Below, in pieces: positions 16,660-25,749 of a stretch of DNA of 64,000 nucleotides (its first letter is position 1; each line of letters begins with the position of its first letter). A model generated the notes under the pieces. The model searched no databases and had not been told where the DNA came from. It was given only the letters and a program-made list of their open reading frames with translations. The translations under genes and the position numbers were made by a program. Where the stretch lies: contig NZ_BPEW01000023.1 of the NCBI RefSeq assembly GCF_019654975.1, forward strand, positions 1 through 64,000. Direction: 5' to 3'. The stretch comes from Shewanella sp. c952 (GTDB lineage: Bacteria > Pseudomonadota > Gammaproteobacteria > Enterobacterales > Shewanellaceae).

Positions 16660-17115
16660 TTACTTGCTATCAACAGCACCTGCTTTAATCGCTTGTGCTA
16701 ACGCCAGTAAACCATTGGTACGAGATGGGCTTAGCTGACCTTGTAAGCCAAGCTGAGTAAAATAATCATCTGCATCGAATGCGTTAATTTCTGCACTCGT
16801 TTTGCCATTACAGGCAATCAATAATAGTGTGACCAACCCTTTAACTATGCGAGCATCGCTGTCTGCGAGGTAGTAATGCTTGCCATCTATTTCACTGTGA
16901 TACAACCAGGCATCACTTTCGCAGCCTCTAACCTGAGCGCTTTCAACACGGTATTCATCGCCAAGTTTAGTTAAGGTTTTACCTAGCAACATAATATGGC
17001 GATAACGTTCTTGCCAGTTGTTTGCTTGTTGAAACAGCGTTAACGTTGCTTGAGTCGATTGGCTGAACTCTAATGCTAAAAAATCTGCTGTTGAAGGTTG
17101 GATTGACTGACTCAT
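16660..17115 (-). CDS. csdE: SufE-type sulfur acceptor CsdE
   Basis: About 151 residues from the ATG at 17115 (MSQSIQP); the frame extends upstream but that part looks non-coding. The key motif is QVRGCESDAW, whose cysteine accepts persulfide sulfur from the desulfurase. The C-terminal INAFDADDYFTQLGLQGQLSPSRTNGL is also typical of SufE/CsdE. It lies 109 bp downstream of csdA on the same strand, and the pair would form the CSD sulfur-transfer system. SufE itself is the alternative name, but no sufBCD genes are nearby. Confidence 0.88.
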   Translation of the reverse strand: MSQSIQPSTADFLALEFSQSTQATLTLFQQANNWQERYRHIMLLGKTLTKLGDEYRVESAQVRGCESDAWLYHSEIDGKHYYLADSDARIVKGLVTLLLIACNGKTSAEINAFDADDYFTQLGLQGQLSPSRTNGLLALAQAIKAGAVDSK

Positions 17116-17224
17116 ACTCGACCTAAGATTAATGTAATGGTGATTGATAAATATAGTTGTACAGGGCATTAACTGACTTATGTAACCGTCAGCTTTTGAT
17201 TTAAAGCAGCCTAGCATCTGGTCG

Positions 17225-18436
17225 CTATAACAGCAGCTCTTTCACTGACTTCATTGCGGTTATAAAGCTGTCGATATCGGCTTTATTGCTATAAACCCCA
17301 ATGGAGGCACGGCAACAGCCATTTAGTTGTAATATCTGCATGAGTGGCATGGCGCAGTGGTGGCCGCAGCGAACCGCGATCCCCTGTTGATCAAGCAAGA
17401 TCCCCACGTCTTGATGATGTTCTCCAGCTAGATTAAAGGCGACGGCACCAAGGTTATCGCTATGAGCGCCGTATAGCTCTACATCACCTAAGTCTAGCAG
17501 TGAGTCTTGTAAGTAAATCAATAAAGTTTGTTCGGCTTCTCGCAGTTGCGCTTTAGGCAACGTATTAAGGAAGTCGATTGCAGCACCTAAGCCGATAACT
17601 TCAGCAATTGGCGGTGTGCCAGCTTCTAGCCTGTTAGGCAGCTGATTAAATACAGTGCCGCTAAAACTGACGGTTTTTATCATCTCTCCGCCAGTCATTA
17701 ATGGGGTGAGATTATCCAGTGGCTCAAAGCGGCCATAGAGCACGCCGATCCCTGTTGGACCATACATCTTATGCCCTGAGAATACATAAAAGTCACAATC
17801 TATCGCTTGAACATCAACATCCATGTGGGCGATGGCTTGTGCACCATCGACTAATGTTATAGCGCCCACTTGCTTGGCTTTAGCCACAAGCTCGGCTACT
17901 GGATTGACTGTGCCTAGCACGTTCGACACATGACTGAGAGCGACAATCACTGGGCGCTCATTTAATAGTGCATCGAAGGCTGTAATATCTAAGCGGCAAT
18001 CGTCGGTCAAAGGAATCGGTTTAACAATTGCGCCAGTGCGCTGTGCCAACTCTTGCCACGGCACGATATTAGCGTGATGCGCTGCGCTATCAATTAAAAT
18101 CAGCTCGCCTGGCTTTAACTGTGAGGTAAGGCCGTGTGCGACGATATTTATCGACTCAGTGGTGCCGTGGGTAAAAATGATCTCTTCGCGGCGCTCAGCA
18201 CAAATCAACTGGCGAAGCTTGTCGCGCACTGCTTCATATTGAGTGGTTGCTCGGGCTGATAGTTGATGCGCTGCGCGGTGCACGTTGGCATTATCGAATT
18301 GATAGTAGTGATTCATGGCATCAATCACTTGTTGCGGTTTCTGGCTGGTGGCGGCGGTGTCTAAATAACACAGCGGGTAGCCGTCATTAGACTGAGCAAG
18401 CGCAGGGAACTGTGACCGTAACGTTGAGAGATCCAT
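17225..18436 (-). CDS. csdA: cysteine desulfurase CsdA/SufS type
   Basis: 403 residues, class V aminotransferase fold. The PLP lysine lies in FYVFSGHKMYGPTGIGVLYG, the catalytic cysteine in RCGHHCAMPLM, and the N-terminal YLDTAATSQKP and HRAAHQLS motifs are those of group II desulfurases (SufS/CsdA). It takes sulfur from cysteine and passes it to CsdE. The neighbour csdE and the absence of the suf operon favour the CsdA name. Confidence 0.9.
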   Translation of the reverse strand: MDLSTLRSQFPALAQSNDGYPLCYLDTAATSQKPQQVIDAMNHYYQFDNANVHRAAHQLSARATTQYEAVRDKLRQLICAERREEIIFTHGTTESINIVAHGLTSQLKPGELILIDSAAHHANIVPWQELAQRTGAIVKPIPLTDDCRLDITAFDALLNERPVIVALSHVSNVLGTVNPVAELVAKAKQVGAITLVDGAQAIAHMDVDVQAIDCDFYVFSGHKMYGPTGIGVLYGRFEPLDNLTPLMTGGEMIKTVSFSGTVFNQLPNRLEAGTPPIAEVIGLGAAIDFLNTLPKAQLREAEQTLLIYLQDSLLDLGDVELYGAHSDNLGAVAFNLAGEHHQDVGILLDQQGIAVRCGHHCAMPLMQILQLNGCCRASIGVYSNKADIDSFITAMKSVKELLL

Positions 18437-18461
18437 TAATTTGACCTGTGGAATAGAATGC

Positions 18462-18485
18462 GCGCAGATCTTGTAAGATCTGCGC
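18462..18485. terminator. hairpin between tas and csdA
   Basis: Nine-base arms GCGCAGATC/GATCTGCGC with a 6-nt loop, just downstream of tas and upstream of csdA. It lacks a clear T run on the minus strand, so it could be a weak terminator or a processing site. Confidence 0.4.
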
Positions 18486-18518
18486 CTTTAATGCAAGCCT
18501 ATTTATATCGGTTATTTA

Positions 18519-19562
18519 CTAAGGGCAAGGCAAGCGATATAGCTGTGCCAGCTCATTAAGACGCAGGTGCAACTCTGGTGAGATACTGCAATGAATGCTA
18601 TCGATATTCTCTTTTAGCTGTTCAAGGTTGGTGGCGCCGATAATATTTGAGCCAACAAATTTTTGCTGATTAACGAAGGCCAGTGCCATTTGTGCTGGGC
18701 TGATGTTGAATTCTTTAGCTAGCTCAACGTAAGCATTGGTCGCCTCAAGCGCCATTTCAGATCCTGTATAGCGAGCAAAGCGCTTAAACAGGGTCATTCT
18801 GGCACCTTTAGGCCATTGGTCATTGAGATACTTCCCCGAAAGTGCACCAAATGCGAGAGGGGAGTAGGCAAGTAATGGCACCTCTTCGCGATGGCTTATC
18901 TCAGCCATACCGACCTCATAGCTGCGGTTGAGCAAGTTATAGGGGTTTTGCACTGAGACAATCTTCGGCAAGCCATGTTTCTCAGCCAGCTGTAAGTACT
19001 TCATAAAGCCCCAAGGGGTTTCATTGGAGATGCCGATATAACGGATCTTACCTGCGGTGACCAAATCGGCTAATGCCTCAAGGGTTTCAATAATCGGCGT
19101 TTGCTGCTCGTTGTCATCTTGTTGGGTATAGCTCAACTCGCCAAAGAAGTTAGTATTACGATCGGGCCAGTGGATCTGATAAAGATCGATGGTGTCTAGC
19201 TGCAAACGCGCTAATGATGAATCGACAGCTTGATGAATATTGCGCCAGTCTAATGCCATATTGGGGCGAATATAATCGCTCTTACCACCGGGGCCAGAAA
19301 CCTTGCTGGCGATGATGAGGTTATCGCGGTTCCCGCGCTGCTTAAGGTAGTTGCCGAGGATCGTTTCAGTGGCCCCTTGAGTTTCTGCTTTAGGAGGAAC
19401 TGGATACATTTCTGCAGTATCGATGAAGTTAACGCCTTCAGCAATGGCATAATCAAGTTGCTCAAACGCTTCGGCTTGAGTATTTTGCTCGCCCCATGTC
19501 ATAGTGCCTAAACATATCTCACTGACGTCTAAGCTTGAGTGTGGCAGACGTTTATATTCCAT
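18519..19562 (-). CDS. tas: aldo/keto reductase, Tas type
   Basis: About 347 residues from the ATG at 19562 (MEYKRLPHSSL), the same size as E. coli Tas; a GTG four codons earlier is less likely. Motifs of the family are LGTMTWGEQNTQAEAFEQLD, VNFIDTAEMYPVP (catalytic Asp/Tyr), ASKVSGPGG (Lys) and DLYQIHWPDR (His). The C-terminal SNIIGATNLEQLKENI is the NADPH-binding region. The substrate is not known, though Tas in E. coli was found by its effect on tyrosine synthesis in starved cells. Confidence 0.9.
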   Translation of the reverse strand: MEYKRLPHSSLDVSEICLGTMTWGEQNTQAEAFEQLDYAIAEGVNFIDTAEMYPVPPKAETQGATETILGNYLKQRGNRDNLIIASKVSGPGGKSDYIRPNMALDWRNIHQAVDSSLARLQLDTIDLYQIHWPDRNTNFFGELSYTQQDDNEQQTPIIETLEALADLVTAGKIRYIGISNETPWGFMKYLQLAEKHGLPKIVSVQNPYNLLNRSYEVGMAEISHREEVPLLAYSPLAFGALSGKYLNDQWPKGARMTLFKRFARYTGSEMALEATNAYVELAKEFNISPAQMALAFVNQQKFVGSNIIGATNLEQLKENIDSIHCSISPELHLRLNELAQLYRLPCP

Positions 19563-19648
19563 AATGCAACTCACTTAATTTAAAAAACGACCTAATCTTG
19601 AGGCTAACAAGTTTTCAGCATAAAAACGATATGCTTAATGGCTTAAAT

Positions 19649-20602
19649 TTATATAATTTTGCTCAGTTTTAGTAACATTGTGATTTCGCATGCATCGTGC
19701 CCAGTACTGCCAAGTGGTGCATCTAAATGTTTGAAAGACAGTGACTCATAGAGCTTTATTGCTTCAGTTAAATTAGCCGTGGTTTCTAGATAGCAAGCGT
19801 CATAATCTTGCTCAGTGGCAAAATCGATAGCTTGCAGCGCTAATCGTCTAGCAAAGCCTTTACCTCGCAGAGCCTGAGAAAAATACATCTTTTGCAGTTC
19901 ACATACGCCAGGTTGATTATTCAGTGGTGCGATGCCGCCCCCTCCAAGGATCTGTCCGTCCAGCTCAATCACCCAATAACAAGCATTGCTGTGTTGATAG
20001 ACTTTGCTGAGACTATCGAGAGTAGGATCTGATACTCCGTAACCTTTGTCGGCAGTGAGCCCATACTCTGCTGAAACGTCGCGTATTATTTGCGCCATTG
20101 CTGCATTGTCTGTTGCGGCTATCTCTCTGATGCAATAACCAACTTGCGCTTTAGATTGCATAACGGCTTTATTGTATTGACTCAGTGATTGCTCAATTTG
20201 TGAGATCTGTGCCGTTGGTAGCTGCGCCATAATCTCATTGAACTGCTGGTTCTGTTGGTTATCAAGCTTAACCAGTTGCTTTTTGCCGCTGGCGGTTAAT
20301 TGTGCCACTAAACTGCGGTTATCTTTGGGATTGGCTGTGGTTTTAGCAAACCCCTTCTCAACTAAATGGCTCACTGCGCGGCTGGCATTAGATTTATCAA
20401 TGTTGAGTAATTCAGCTAATTGCTTAATCGAGTAGTTGTTCTGGCCTAACTCTATCATTGTGTGAGCTTGCACGGGTGACAAGGGTTGGTTACCACAGGC
20501 AGCATCGAGCAAACCTAATTGGCGAATAAGTTGTCTTGATAAGCGGCGTAATTGTGAAGCTTGGCAGAGAGGCTGAGGCATAGTGAAATTATTTAGACTC
20601 AT
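19649..20602 (-). CDS. fused MarR-type regulator and GNAT acetyltransferase
   Basis: 317 residues in two parts. Residues 1-150 form a MarR winged helix (LSPVQAHTMIELGQNNYSIKQLAELLNIDKSNASRAVSHLVEKGF). Residues 157-317 form a GNAT domain, with acetyl-CoA loop ALRGKGFARRLALQAI and DACYLETTANLTEAIKLYESLSF. The fusion is known in bacteria as bifunctional helix-turn-helix/GNAT proteins. Targets are unknown; the domains suggest that metabolite acetylation and gene control are linked. It lies divergent from nothing obvious: both neighbours are on the same strand. Confidence 0.88.
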   Translation of the reverse strand: MSLNNFTMPQPLCQASQLRRLSRQLIRQLGLLDAACGNQPLSPVQAHTMIELGQNNYSIKQLAELLNIDKSNASRAVSHLVEKGFAKTTANPKDNRSLVAQLTASGKKQLVKLDNQQNQQFNEIMAQLPTAQISQIEQSLSQYNKAVMQSKAQVGYCIREIAATDNAAMAQIIRDVSAEYGLTADKGYGVSDPTLDSLSKVYQHSNACYWVIELDGQILGGGGIAPLNNQPGVCELQKMYFSQALRGKGFARRLALQAIDFATEQDYDACYLETTANLTEAIKLYESLSFKHLDAPLGSTGHDACEITMLLKLSKII

Positions 20603-20739
20603 TTAGTTGCGACTTACATCTAACTTACGAGGCCTACTAAATAAAATCAAGTGGATCTTAACTATTGGAACTTAAGTATTAAGTTAACTACTAAAATTTG
20701 CTTGGTCAATAGGTACTTCAGATAGACCAAGCTTTATTT

Positions 20740-21279
20740 TTAAAGGCTAAAAAGTTCAGGGTTCAGCATAGGCGCCATTGCAAGAATAATAGCTTGGGTA
20801 TAAATACTCTGGCGAGTTGCATGGCCATGGGTCAGTAATGCTATTGTACCACCTTGCTGCTTAATGTTGACGGTATTAAACATGCTGTCCATGACGTTAC
20901 CTAACTCTTCACCTTGGGTTAAAGCTTGGTATACCTGCATAGGTAGCGGCAGTAATGCACTGCGGCCGACACTGACCTGCTGGTTATGGGCGATGGCGAT
21001 ATGCGCGAATGTAGCAGGACCATGGTCAAATAGGTCGACACCGCCTTCCATCGCAAGAAAGTAATCGGCTTGGTAGTTTTCCATGCAGTACTTAACTCGG
21101 TTTACAGCGCCTGCTTGGGTTTCAGCTTCTGTCATGGGCTGATCGGCCACAAGCGAGGGCGCATGTACACCTTCACACTCGATAGTCACTTCAGGGAAGA
21201 GCGTGCTTAATGCCTCTTTTGCTGCACCAACTTTTACCGGATTTTTTGAGCCAACGATGATTCGAACTGCTTGTGTCAT
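20740..21279 (-). CDS. yjjX: inosine/xanthosine triphosphatase
   Basis: 179 residues, normal for the YjjX family (NTPase that removes ITP and XTP from the nucleotide pool). Signatures are IIVGSKNPVKVGAAKEAL at the start, ADQPMTEAETQAGAVNR, FLAMEGGVDLF and SVGRSALLPLP. It starts after AGTACCTCCCTATG, with a ribosome-site-like AGGTA/GGGAGG region on the minus strand. Confidence 0.92.
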   Translation of the reverse strand: MTQAVRIIVGSKNPVKVGAAKEALSTLFPEVTIECEGVHAPSLVADQPMTEAETQAGAVNRVKYCMENYQADYFLAMEGGVDLFDHGPATFAHIAIAHNQQVSVGRSALLPLPMQVYQALTQGEELGNVMDSMFNTVNIKQQGGTIALLTHGHATRQSIYTQAIILAMAPMLNPELFSL

Positions 21280-21850
21280 AGGGAGGTACTTTTCTATTTA
21301 GGTATAGTTGAAATTATTTCACATAAAGCGGGTCATTGGTGATTAATTTCAGCTGTTTTTACCAGGCTTATTTTTGCTGTAAATAGCAGCGTTTTCTATT
21401 TCTAATTAGTAGGTTAATAAATAGGCCAAAACTATTTTTCTATATTAATCATTAGATTGACTAATGCTTGGGTTTTTCGAAGCTAAAAATGGCGTGATCT
21501 ATATCAAATTAACACTGCTGAGTGCTGGCTCGAGTCTCAAAAAGTGCGATTTTTAGAGCTATGTCCGCCACTCATTTTTGTCTCCGGCGGAGTTTATATC
21601 AGCATTTAATGAATTGGGTGAAATTGGTGTTAAATCTAGGTTCAATTCAGTTATCAAACTGCAATAAAAATGAAAATTCATTACATGAAATAAGCGATGT
21701 AGCTCCCAATATGCGTATATTATGAAATTCAATTACAAAATATGTGTCCAGATCAATTTATCCCCGCTGCATTAGGATTACCTTAACCGCGAAATTTACT
21801 CCTTAGATACAAATCTACAGGTGTTAAAAAACACCTTAAAGGTAAAGCTA
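21280..21850. other. long leader upstream of sdaC
   Basis: About 570 bp without a credible gene. It contains GTGATCTATATCAA (21494-21507), which fits FNR/CRP-family half sites TTGAT-N4-ATCAA in nine of ten defined bases; it lies some 340 bp from sdaC, so a role is doubtful. A small hairpin AGGTGTT/AACACCT (21820-21836) lies directly ahead of the sdaC ribosome site. Confidence 0.35.
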
Positions 21851-23140
21851 ATGCAAAAAGACGCGATAAGTGCACAAGAAGTGACCCAGGATGATGTAGC
21901 GACGACTAAGTCGTTACCGTGGACACGACAAGATACGACTTGGATGTTGAGTTTGTTTGGTACCGCAGTAGGTGCTGGCATTCTATTTTTACCGATTAAC
22001 GCTGGAATGGGCGGCTTTTGGCCTCTTGTACTCATGGCAGCAATTATTGGCCCAATGACTTACCTTGCTCACCGTGGCTTATCACGTTTTGTATGTTCTT
22101 CACAAAAACCAGGTAGTGATATTACTGATGTAGTCGAAGAGCACTTTGGTGTAGGCGCTGGTAAAGCGATCACCATGCTGTATTTCTTCGCTATCTATCC
22201 AATTGTTTTGATCTATGGTGTGGGCATTACTAACACTGTTGATAGCTTTATTGTTAACCAGCTTGGCATGGCGTCGCCTCCACGCTTCTTGCTTTCTGGT
22301 GCACTTATCATTGCGATGATGTCAGTGATGGTAGCGGGCGAGAAATTCATGCTTAAAGTGACTCAGCTTTTGGTATACCCATTAGTTGCTATCTTGGCAT
22401 TTATGTCTTTTTACCTTATTCCTGACTGGAAAATGGATGCGTTAAACGTTGTACCAAGCACGGGTGCTTTCTTGGGCACTGTTTGGTTGACGATTCCTGT
22501 ACTTATCTTTGCATTTAACCATTCACCTGCAATCTCACAGTTCTCTGTGGCACTTAAGCGTGAACATGGCCAAAATGCAGCGCGTAAAGCTGACTCTATT
22601 TTACGTAACACCACTATGATGCTAGTGGGCTTTGTGATGTTATTTGTATTCTCTTGTGTATTGTCACTATCTCCAGCACAACTTGCTGAAGCAAAAGCGA
22701 ATAACTTACCAATCCTTTCTTACCTAGCTAACGTACATGATAGCGGCTTTGTCAGTTACTTTGGTCCTATCATCGCGTTTGTTGCCATCATCTCTTCTTT
22801 CTTTGGCCATTACATGGGCGCAACTGAAGGCATGAAGGGCATTATTAGCAAGCAGCTTCGTTCAAGCAACAAAGAAATATCAGACAAGAAGTTAAACAAA
22901 TTTATCTTAGGCTTTATGTTCTTCACCATCTGGGCAGTAGCGGTAATCAACCCAAGCATCTTGGGAATGATTGAAGCATTAGGTGGCCCAATCATTGCGG
23001 CAATTCTTTATCTTATGCCTATGTACGCGATTCATAAAGTACCTGCTTTAGCGCCATATCGTGGCCGAGTGAGCAACATCTTTGTTGTGATTGCCGGTCT
23101 GCTTTCTATGACCGCTATCCTGTTTGGACTGCTGTCTTAA
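21851..23140 (+). CDS. sdaC: serine transporter SdaC (HAAAP family)
   Basis: 429 residues, identical in length to E. coli SdaC, from the ATG at 21851 after AAAGGTAAAGCT. It has about eleven hydrophobic segments. [24 protein letters not shown] is the family start, with [15 protein letters not shown] and [19 protein letters not shown] typical of serine/threonine permeases. It imports serine with protons. The next gene, sdaA, deaminates serine, so the two form a serine-use pair. Confidence 0.93.
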   Translation: MQKDAISAQEVTQDDVATTKSLPWTRQDTTWMLSLFGTAVGAGILFLPINAGMGGFWPLVLMAAIIGPMTYLAHRGLSRFVCSSQKPGSDITDVVEEHFGVGAGKAITMLYFFAIYPIVLIYGVGITNTVDSFIVNQLGMASPPRFLLSGALIIAMMSVMVAGEKFMLKVTQLLVYPLVAILAFMSFYLIPDWKMDALNVVPSTGAFLGTVWLTIPVLIFAFNHSPAISQFSVALKREHGQNAARKADSILRNTTMMLVGFVMLFVFSCVLSLSPAQLAEAKANNLPILSYLANVHDSGFVSYFGPIIAFVAIISSFFGHYMGATEGMKGIISKQLRSSNKEISDKKLNKFILGFMFFTIWAVAVINPSILGMIEALGGPIIAAILYLMPMYAIHKVPALAPYRGRVSNIFVVIAGLLSMTAILFGLLS

Positions 23141-23264
23141 CTGAGCGTTACTCTCGGGTGTTTATTGCTATCTCTAATGGCTTTAAACCCCGATGATTAA
23201 AATAAAATGTTTGACCCAGGGCTGAAAAATCTTTTAGCCCTTCCTCTGTTTTCGAGGTAATTCT

Positions 23265-24632
23265 ATGTTTAGCGCATTTGATATTTTTAAGATAGGAGTG
23301 GGCCCGTCGAGCTCTCACACTGTCGGGCCGATGAAGGCCGCCAAAGAGTTTATCGACGACCTACATGAAGCAAACCAGTTTGAAAAAGTCACTCGCTTAA
23401 GCGTTGAGATTTTTGGCTCTCTGTCACTCACTGGCAAAGGGCACCATACTGATATCGCCATTATTATGGGCTTAGGTGGCAACACACCTGAAAGCGTCGA
23501 TATCGAAGCTATTCCGCATTTTATTAGCGAGGTAGAGCAAACTGAAAAGTTAGCGATGGGCAAAGAGCTGCGACTGGTCGACTTTGGACGTGATGCGGTT
23601 ATTTTCCATAATTACGCATTACCTATGCATGAAAACGGCATGATGTTACACGCTTACGCAGGTGACGAGAAAATCATGAGCAACACCTACTACTCGATAG
23701 GTGGTGGCTTTATTGTCGAAGAAGCGCAGTTTGGTAAAGCGGTCGAAAATCCAGTTACCGTGCCTTACCCGTTTAATTATGCTGACGAATTGCTGGCAAC
23801 GAGTAATGAAACCGGGATGAGCATCAGCACCATCATGTTCAAAAACGAGTTGGCATTTAATAGTGAAGCCGATATCTACCAAGGTTTTGCGGATGTATGG
23901 CGCACCATGCATGCAGCTATTGAAAAAGGATGTCAGACCGAAGGCGTATTGTCTGGACCGTTGCGGGTTCCGCGTCGAGCGCCTGCGCTGCACCGCCAGC
24001 TATTAACAGGCGAACGCTTATCACAAGATCCAATGGAAATTGTTGATTGGATTAATGTGTTTGCCATGGCTGTTAGTGAAGAAAATGCTGCCGGTGGCCG
24101 AGTGGTGACTTCGCCAACGAATGGCGCAGCAGGCATTATTCCTGCTGTGTTGGCATACTACGACAAGTTTATTAAACCTGTTGGACCACAAGAATATACC
24201 CGCTTCTTCTTAGCCGCTGCTGCGATTGGCTCCCTCTATAAGCGTAACGCTTCTATATCTGGTGCTGAAGTGGGTTGCCAGGGCGAGGTTGGTGTGGCGT
24301 GTTCTATGGCTGCTGCAGGTCTTGCTGAGATTATGGGCGGCAATGCTGCACAAGTTTGTATGGCAGCAGAGATTGGAATGGAGCATAACTTGGGCCTGAC
24401 GTGCGATCCCGTTGCTGGTCAAGTGCAAGTACCTTGTATTGAACGTAATGCGATAGCAGCCGTTAAAGCGATTAACTCGTCGCGTATGGCGATGCGTCGT
24501 AATTGCCAACCTAAAGTGAGCTTAGATAAAGTGATCGCGACCATGTATGAAACAGGCAAAGATATGCATGTTAAGTACCGCGAGACGAGCCAAGGTGGTT
24601 TAGCTATTAAGGTGACCAGTATTTGCGGCTAA
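23265..24632 (+). CDS. sdaA: L-serine ammonia-lyase (iron-sulfur dependent)
   Basis: 455 residues, normal for the single-chain enzyme that converts serine to pyruvate and ammonia. FDIFKIGVGPSSSHTVGPMKA is the family signature at the N-terminus. Cysteines for the 4Fe-4S cluster are in the C-terminal half (GCQGEVGVACSM and GLTCDPVAGQVQVPCIERN). E. coli has two such enzymes, SdaA and SdaB; the sequence does not decide between the names. A hairpin (AGGGCT/AGCCCT, 23218-23241) precedes it, but the gap to sdaC is only 124 bp and co-expression is likely. Confidence 0.92.
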   Translation: MFSAFDIFKIGVGPSSSHTVGPMKAAKEFIDDLHEANQFEKVTRLSVEIFGSLSLTGKGHHTDIAIIMGLGGNTPESVDIEAIPHFISEVEQTEKLAMGKELRLVDFGRDAVIFHNYALPMHENGMMLHAYAGDEKIMSNTYYSIGGGFIVEEAQFGKAVENPVTVPYPFNYADELLATSNETGMSISTIMFKNELAFNSEADIYQGFADVWRTMHAAIEKGCQTEGVLSGPLRVPRRAPALHRQLLTGERLSQDPMEIVDWINVFAMAVSEENAAGGRVVTSPTNGAAGIIPAVLAYYDKFIKPVGPQEYTRFFLAAAAIGSLYKRNASISGAEVGCQGEVGVACSMAAAGLAEIMGGNAAQVCMAAEIGMEHNLGLTCDPVAGQVQVPCIERNAIAAVKAINSSRMAMRRNCQPKVSLDKVIATMYETGKDMHVKYRETSQGGLAIKVTSICG

Positions 24633-24649
24633 AGCTGTATTTATTGCTA

Positions 24650-24676
24650 AAAGGCCATCAGTTGATGGCCTTTTTT
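24650..24676 (+). terminator. terminator of sdaCA
   Basis: Stem AAAGGCCATCA/TGATGGCCTTT with T run, 18 bp after the sdaA stop. Confidence 0.88.
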
Positions 24677-24698
24677 ATGGATGTCGATCCTGAATTAG

Positions 24699-25142
24699 CT
24701 ACTTCTCTTCGTACATTAGATAGTAACTTTGATCCATACCTAGTGCGCTGTATGTTTGCTGCGCTTTGGTATTTTCCTGCTCAACATAGAGCCTGAAGCT
24801 GGCTGCACCGCCATGTTGCGCAGCGATATCTTTAACCTCTTGATAGAGTTTTTTGTAGATCCCTTGGCGACGATTTTCAGGACGAATATAAACGCTCTGG
24901 ATCCAATAATAATCTTTGGCACGCCAGTCACTCCACTCAAAAGTCACCATTAACGAACCCGCGATCTCACCATTCACTTCAGCAACTAAGTAAAAACCTT
25001 TCTCTGGCGAGTTAAGTAGCGTGTTTACGCCTTGGTGCAGCACATCGCTATCGAGTGAAAGCCCCTCGGTTTCTAGTGCCATTGCTTGGTTGAAATCTAT
25101 TAGTGCCTGAAGATCAGTTAACTGGGCTTTGCGAATGAGCAT
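24699..25142 (-). CDS. GNAT acetyltransferase
   Basis: 147 residues, complete single GNAT domain: MLIRKAQLTDLQALIDFNQ, GEIAGSLMVTFEWSDWRAKDYYWIQSVYI, acetyl-CoA loop RPENRRQGIYKKLYQEV, and the C-terminal QQTYSALGMDQSYYLMYE. The WIQSVYV-like strand and the DW pair fit the group related to YhbS/PhnO-like enzymes. Substrate unknown. Single gene with RBS AAGAGGAATAAAC. Confidence 0.87.
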   Translation of the reverse strand: MLIRKAQLTDLQALIDFNQAMALETEGLSLDSDVLHQGVNTLLNSPEKGFYLVAEVNGEIAGSLMVTFEWSDWRAKDYYWIQSVYIRPENRRQGIYKKLYQEVKDIAAQHGGAASFRLYVEQENTKAQQTYSALGMDQSYYLMYEEK

Positions 25143-25282
25143 GTTTATTCCTCTTTTTGGCTAACTCTAACATGCGTGTTCGTTAAAGCGCCGAATTTTT
25201 TTAACCAATTTTGGCTATTTGCATTCGACTAAAGTCTAACTCTGCTACACTTTTTCTATAGCTTACGAACGGTAAGAACATC

Positions 25283-25579
25283 ATGAAAAACCCTCCTAAA
25301 CCTGATGAATGCAAAGATAATAGCGAATATAAACATAGAGTTGATGCTAGATGTTCTATCAATCATCGCCGCCATTTCGTCGTTACAATTCTCACCTTTG
25401 GTCTTTGGGGGCTAGTTTGGTGGTGGCTTATTTTGCGTTCTGAAGGTAAGCAAAAACAGATCTTTAGTGGTTTTGATGATGCTTATTGGAGCTACTTAAT
25501 TGAACGAGATCAACCGCCAGCTGCACTTCATAAGATGAGCTTTGCTAAAAATGAAGAAACCTCAAAATTCGAGGCCTAA
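25283..25579 (+). CDS. small single-helix membrane protein of unknown function
   Basis: 98 residues. The N-terminal third is polar with several Cys and His (CKDNSEYKHRVDARCSINHRRH). One hydrophobic Trp-rich helix follows (about 36-52, ILTFGLWGLVWWWLIL), then a charged C-terminus. The start has a GGTAAGAACATC leader with a weak ribosome site. No family recognised. The codon use looks like that of its neighbours, so I accept it as a real gene. Confidence 0.6.
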   Translation: MKNPPKPDECKDNSEYKHRVDARCSINHRRHFVVTILTFGLWGLVWWWLILRSEGKQKQIFSGFDDAYWSYLIERDQPPAALHKMSFAKNEETSKFEA

Positions 25580-25749
25580 TATTGCGAATTATTCATTGTA
25601 GTGGCTATTTTTGTAGTGAGTAGTTGGCTGACGGGATCTGCGTGATACAGATCATCTCTCCTGTTTAGTGCCTATGCTAAACTGCCGCGTTATTTTTTAA
25701 GCAAGTATCTGCTTGTGTCCTCTTTCTCCAACAGTAGCAAGGTTTAAAT

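Noticed and set aside
21522..21725. 67-codon frame upstream of sdaC
   Set aside because: No ribosome site and no coherent protein features in a leader region.
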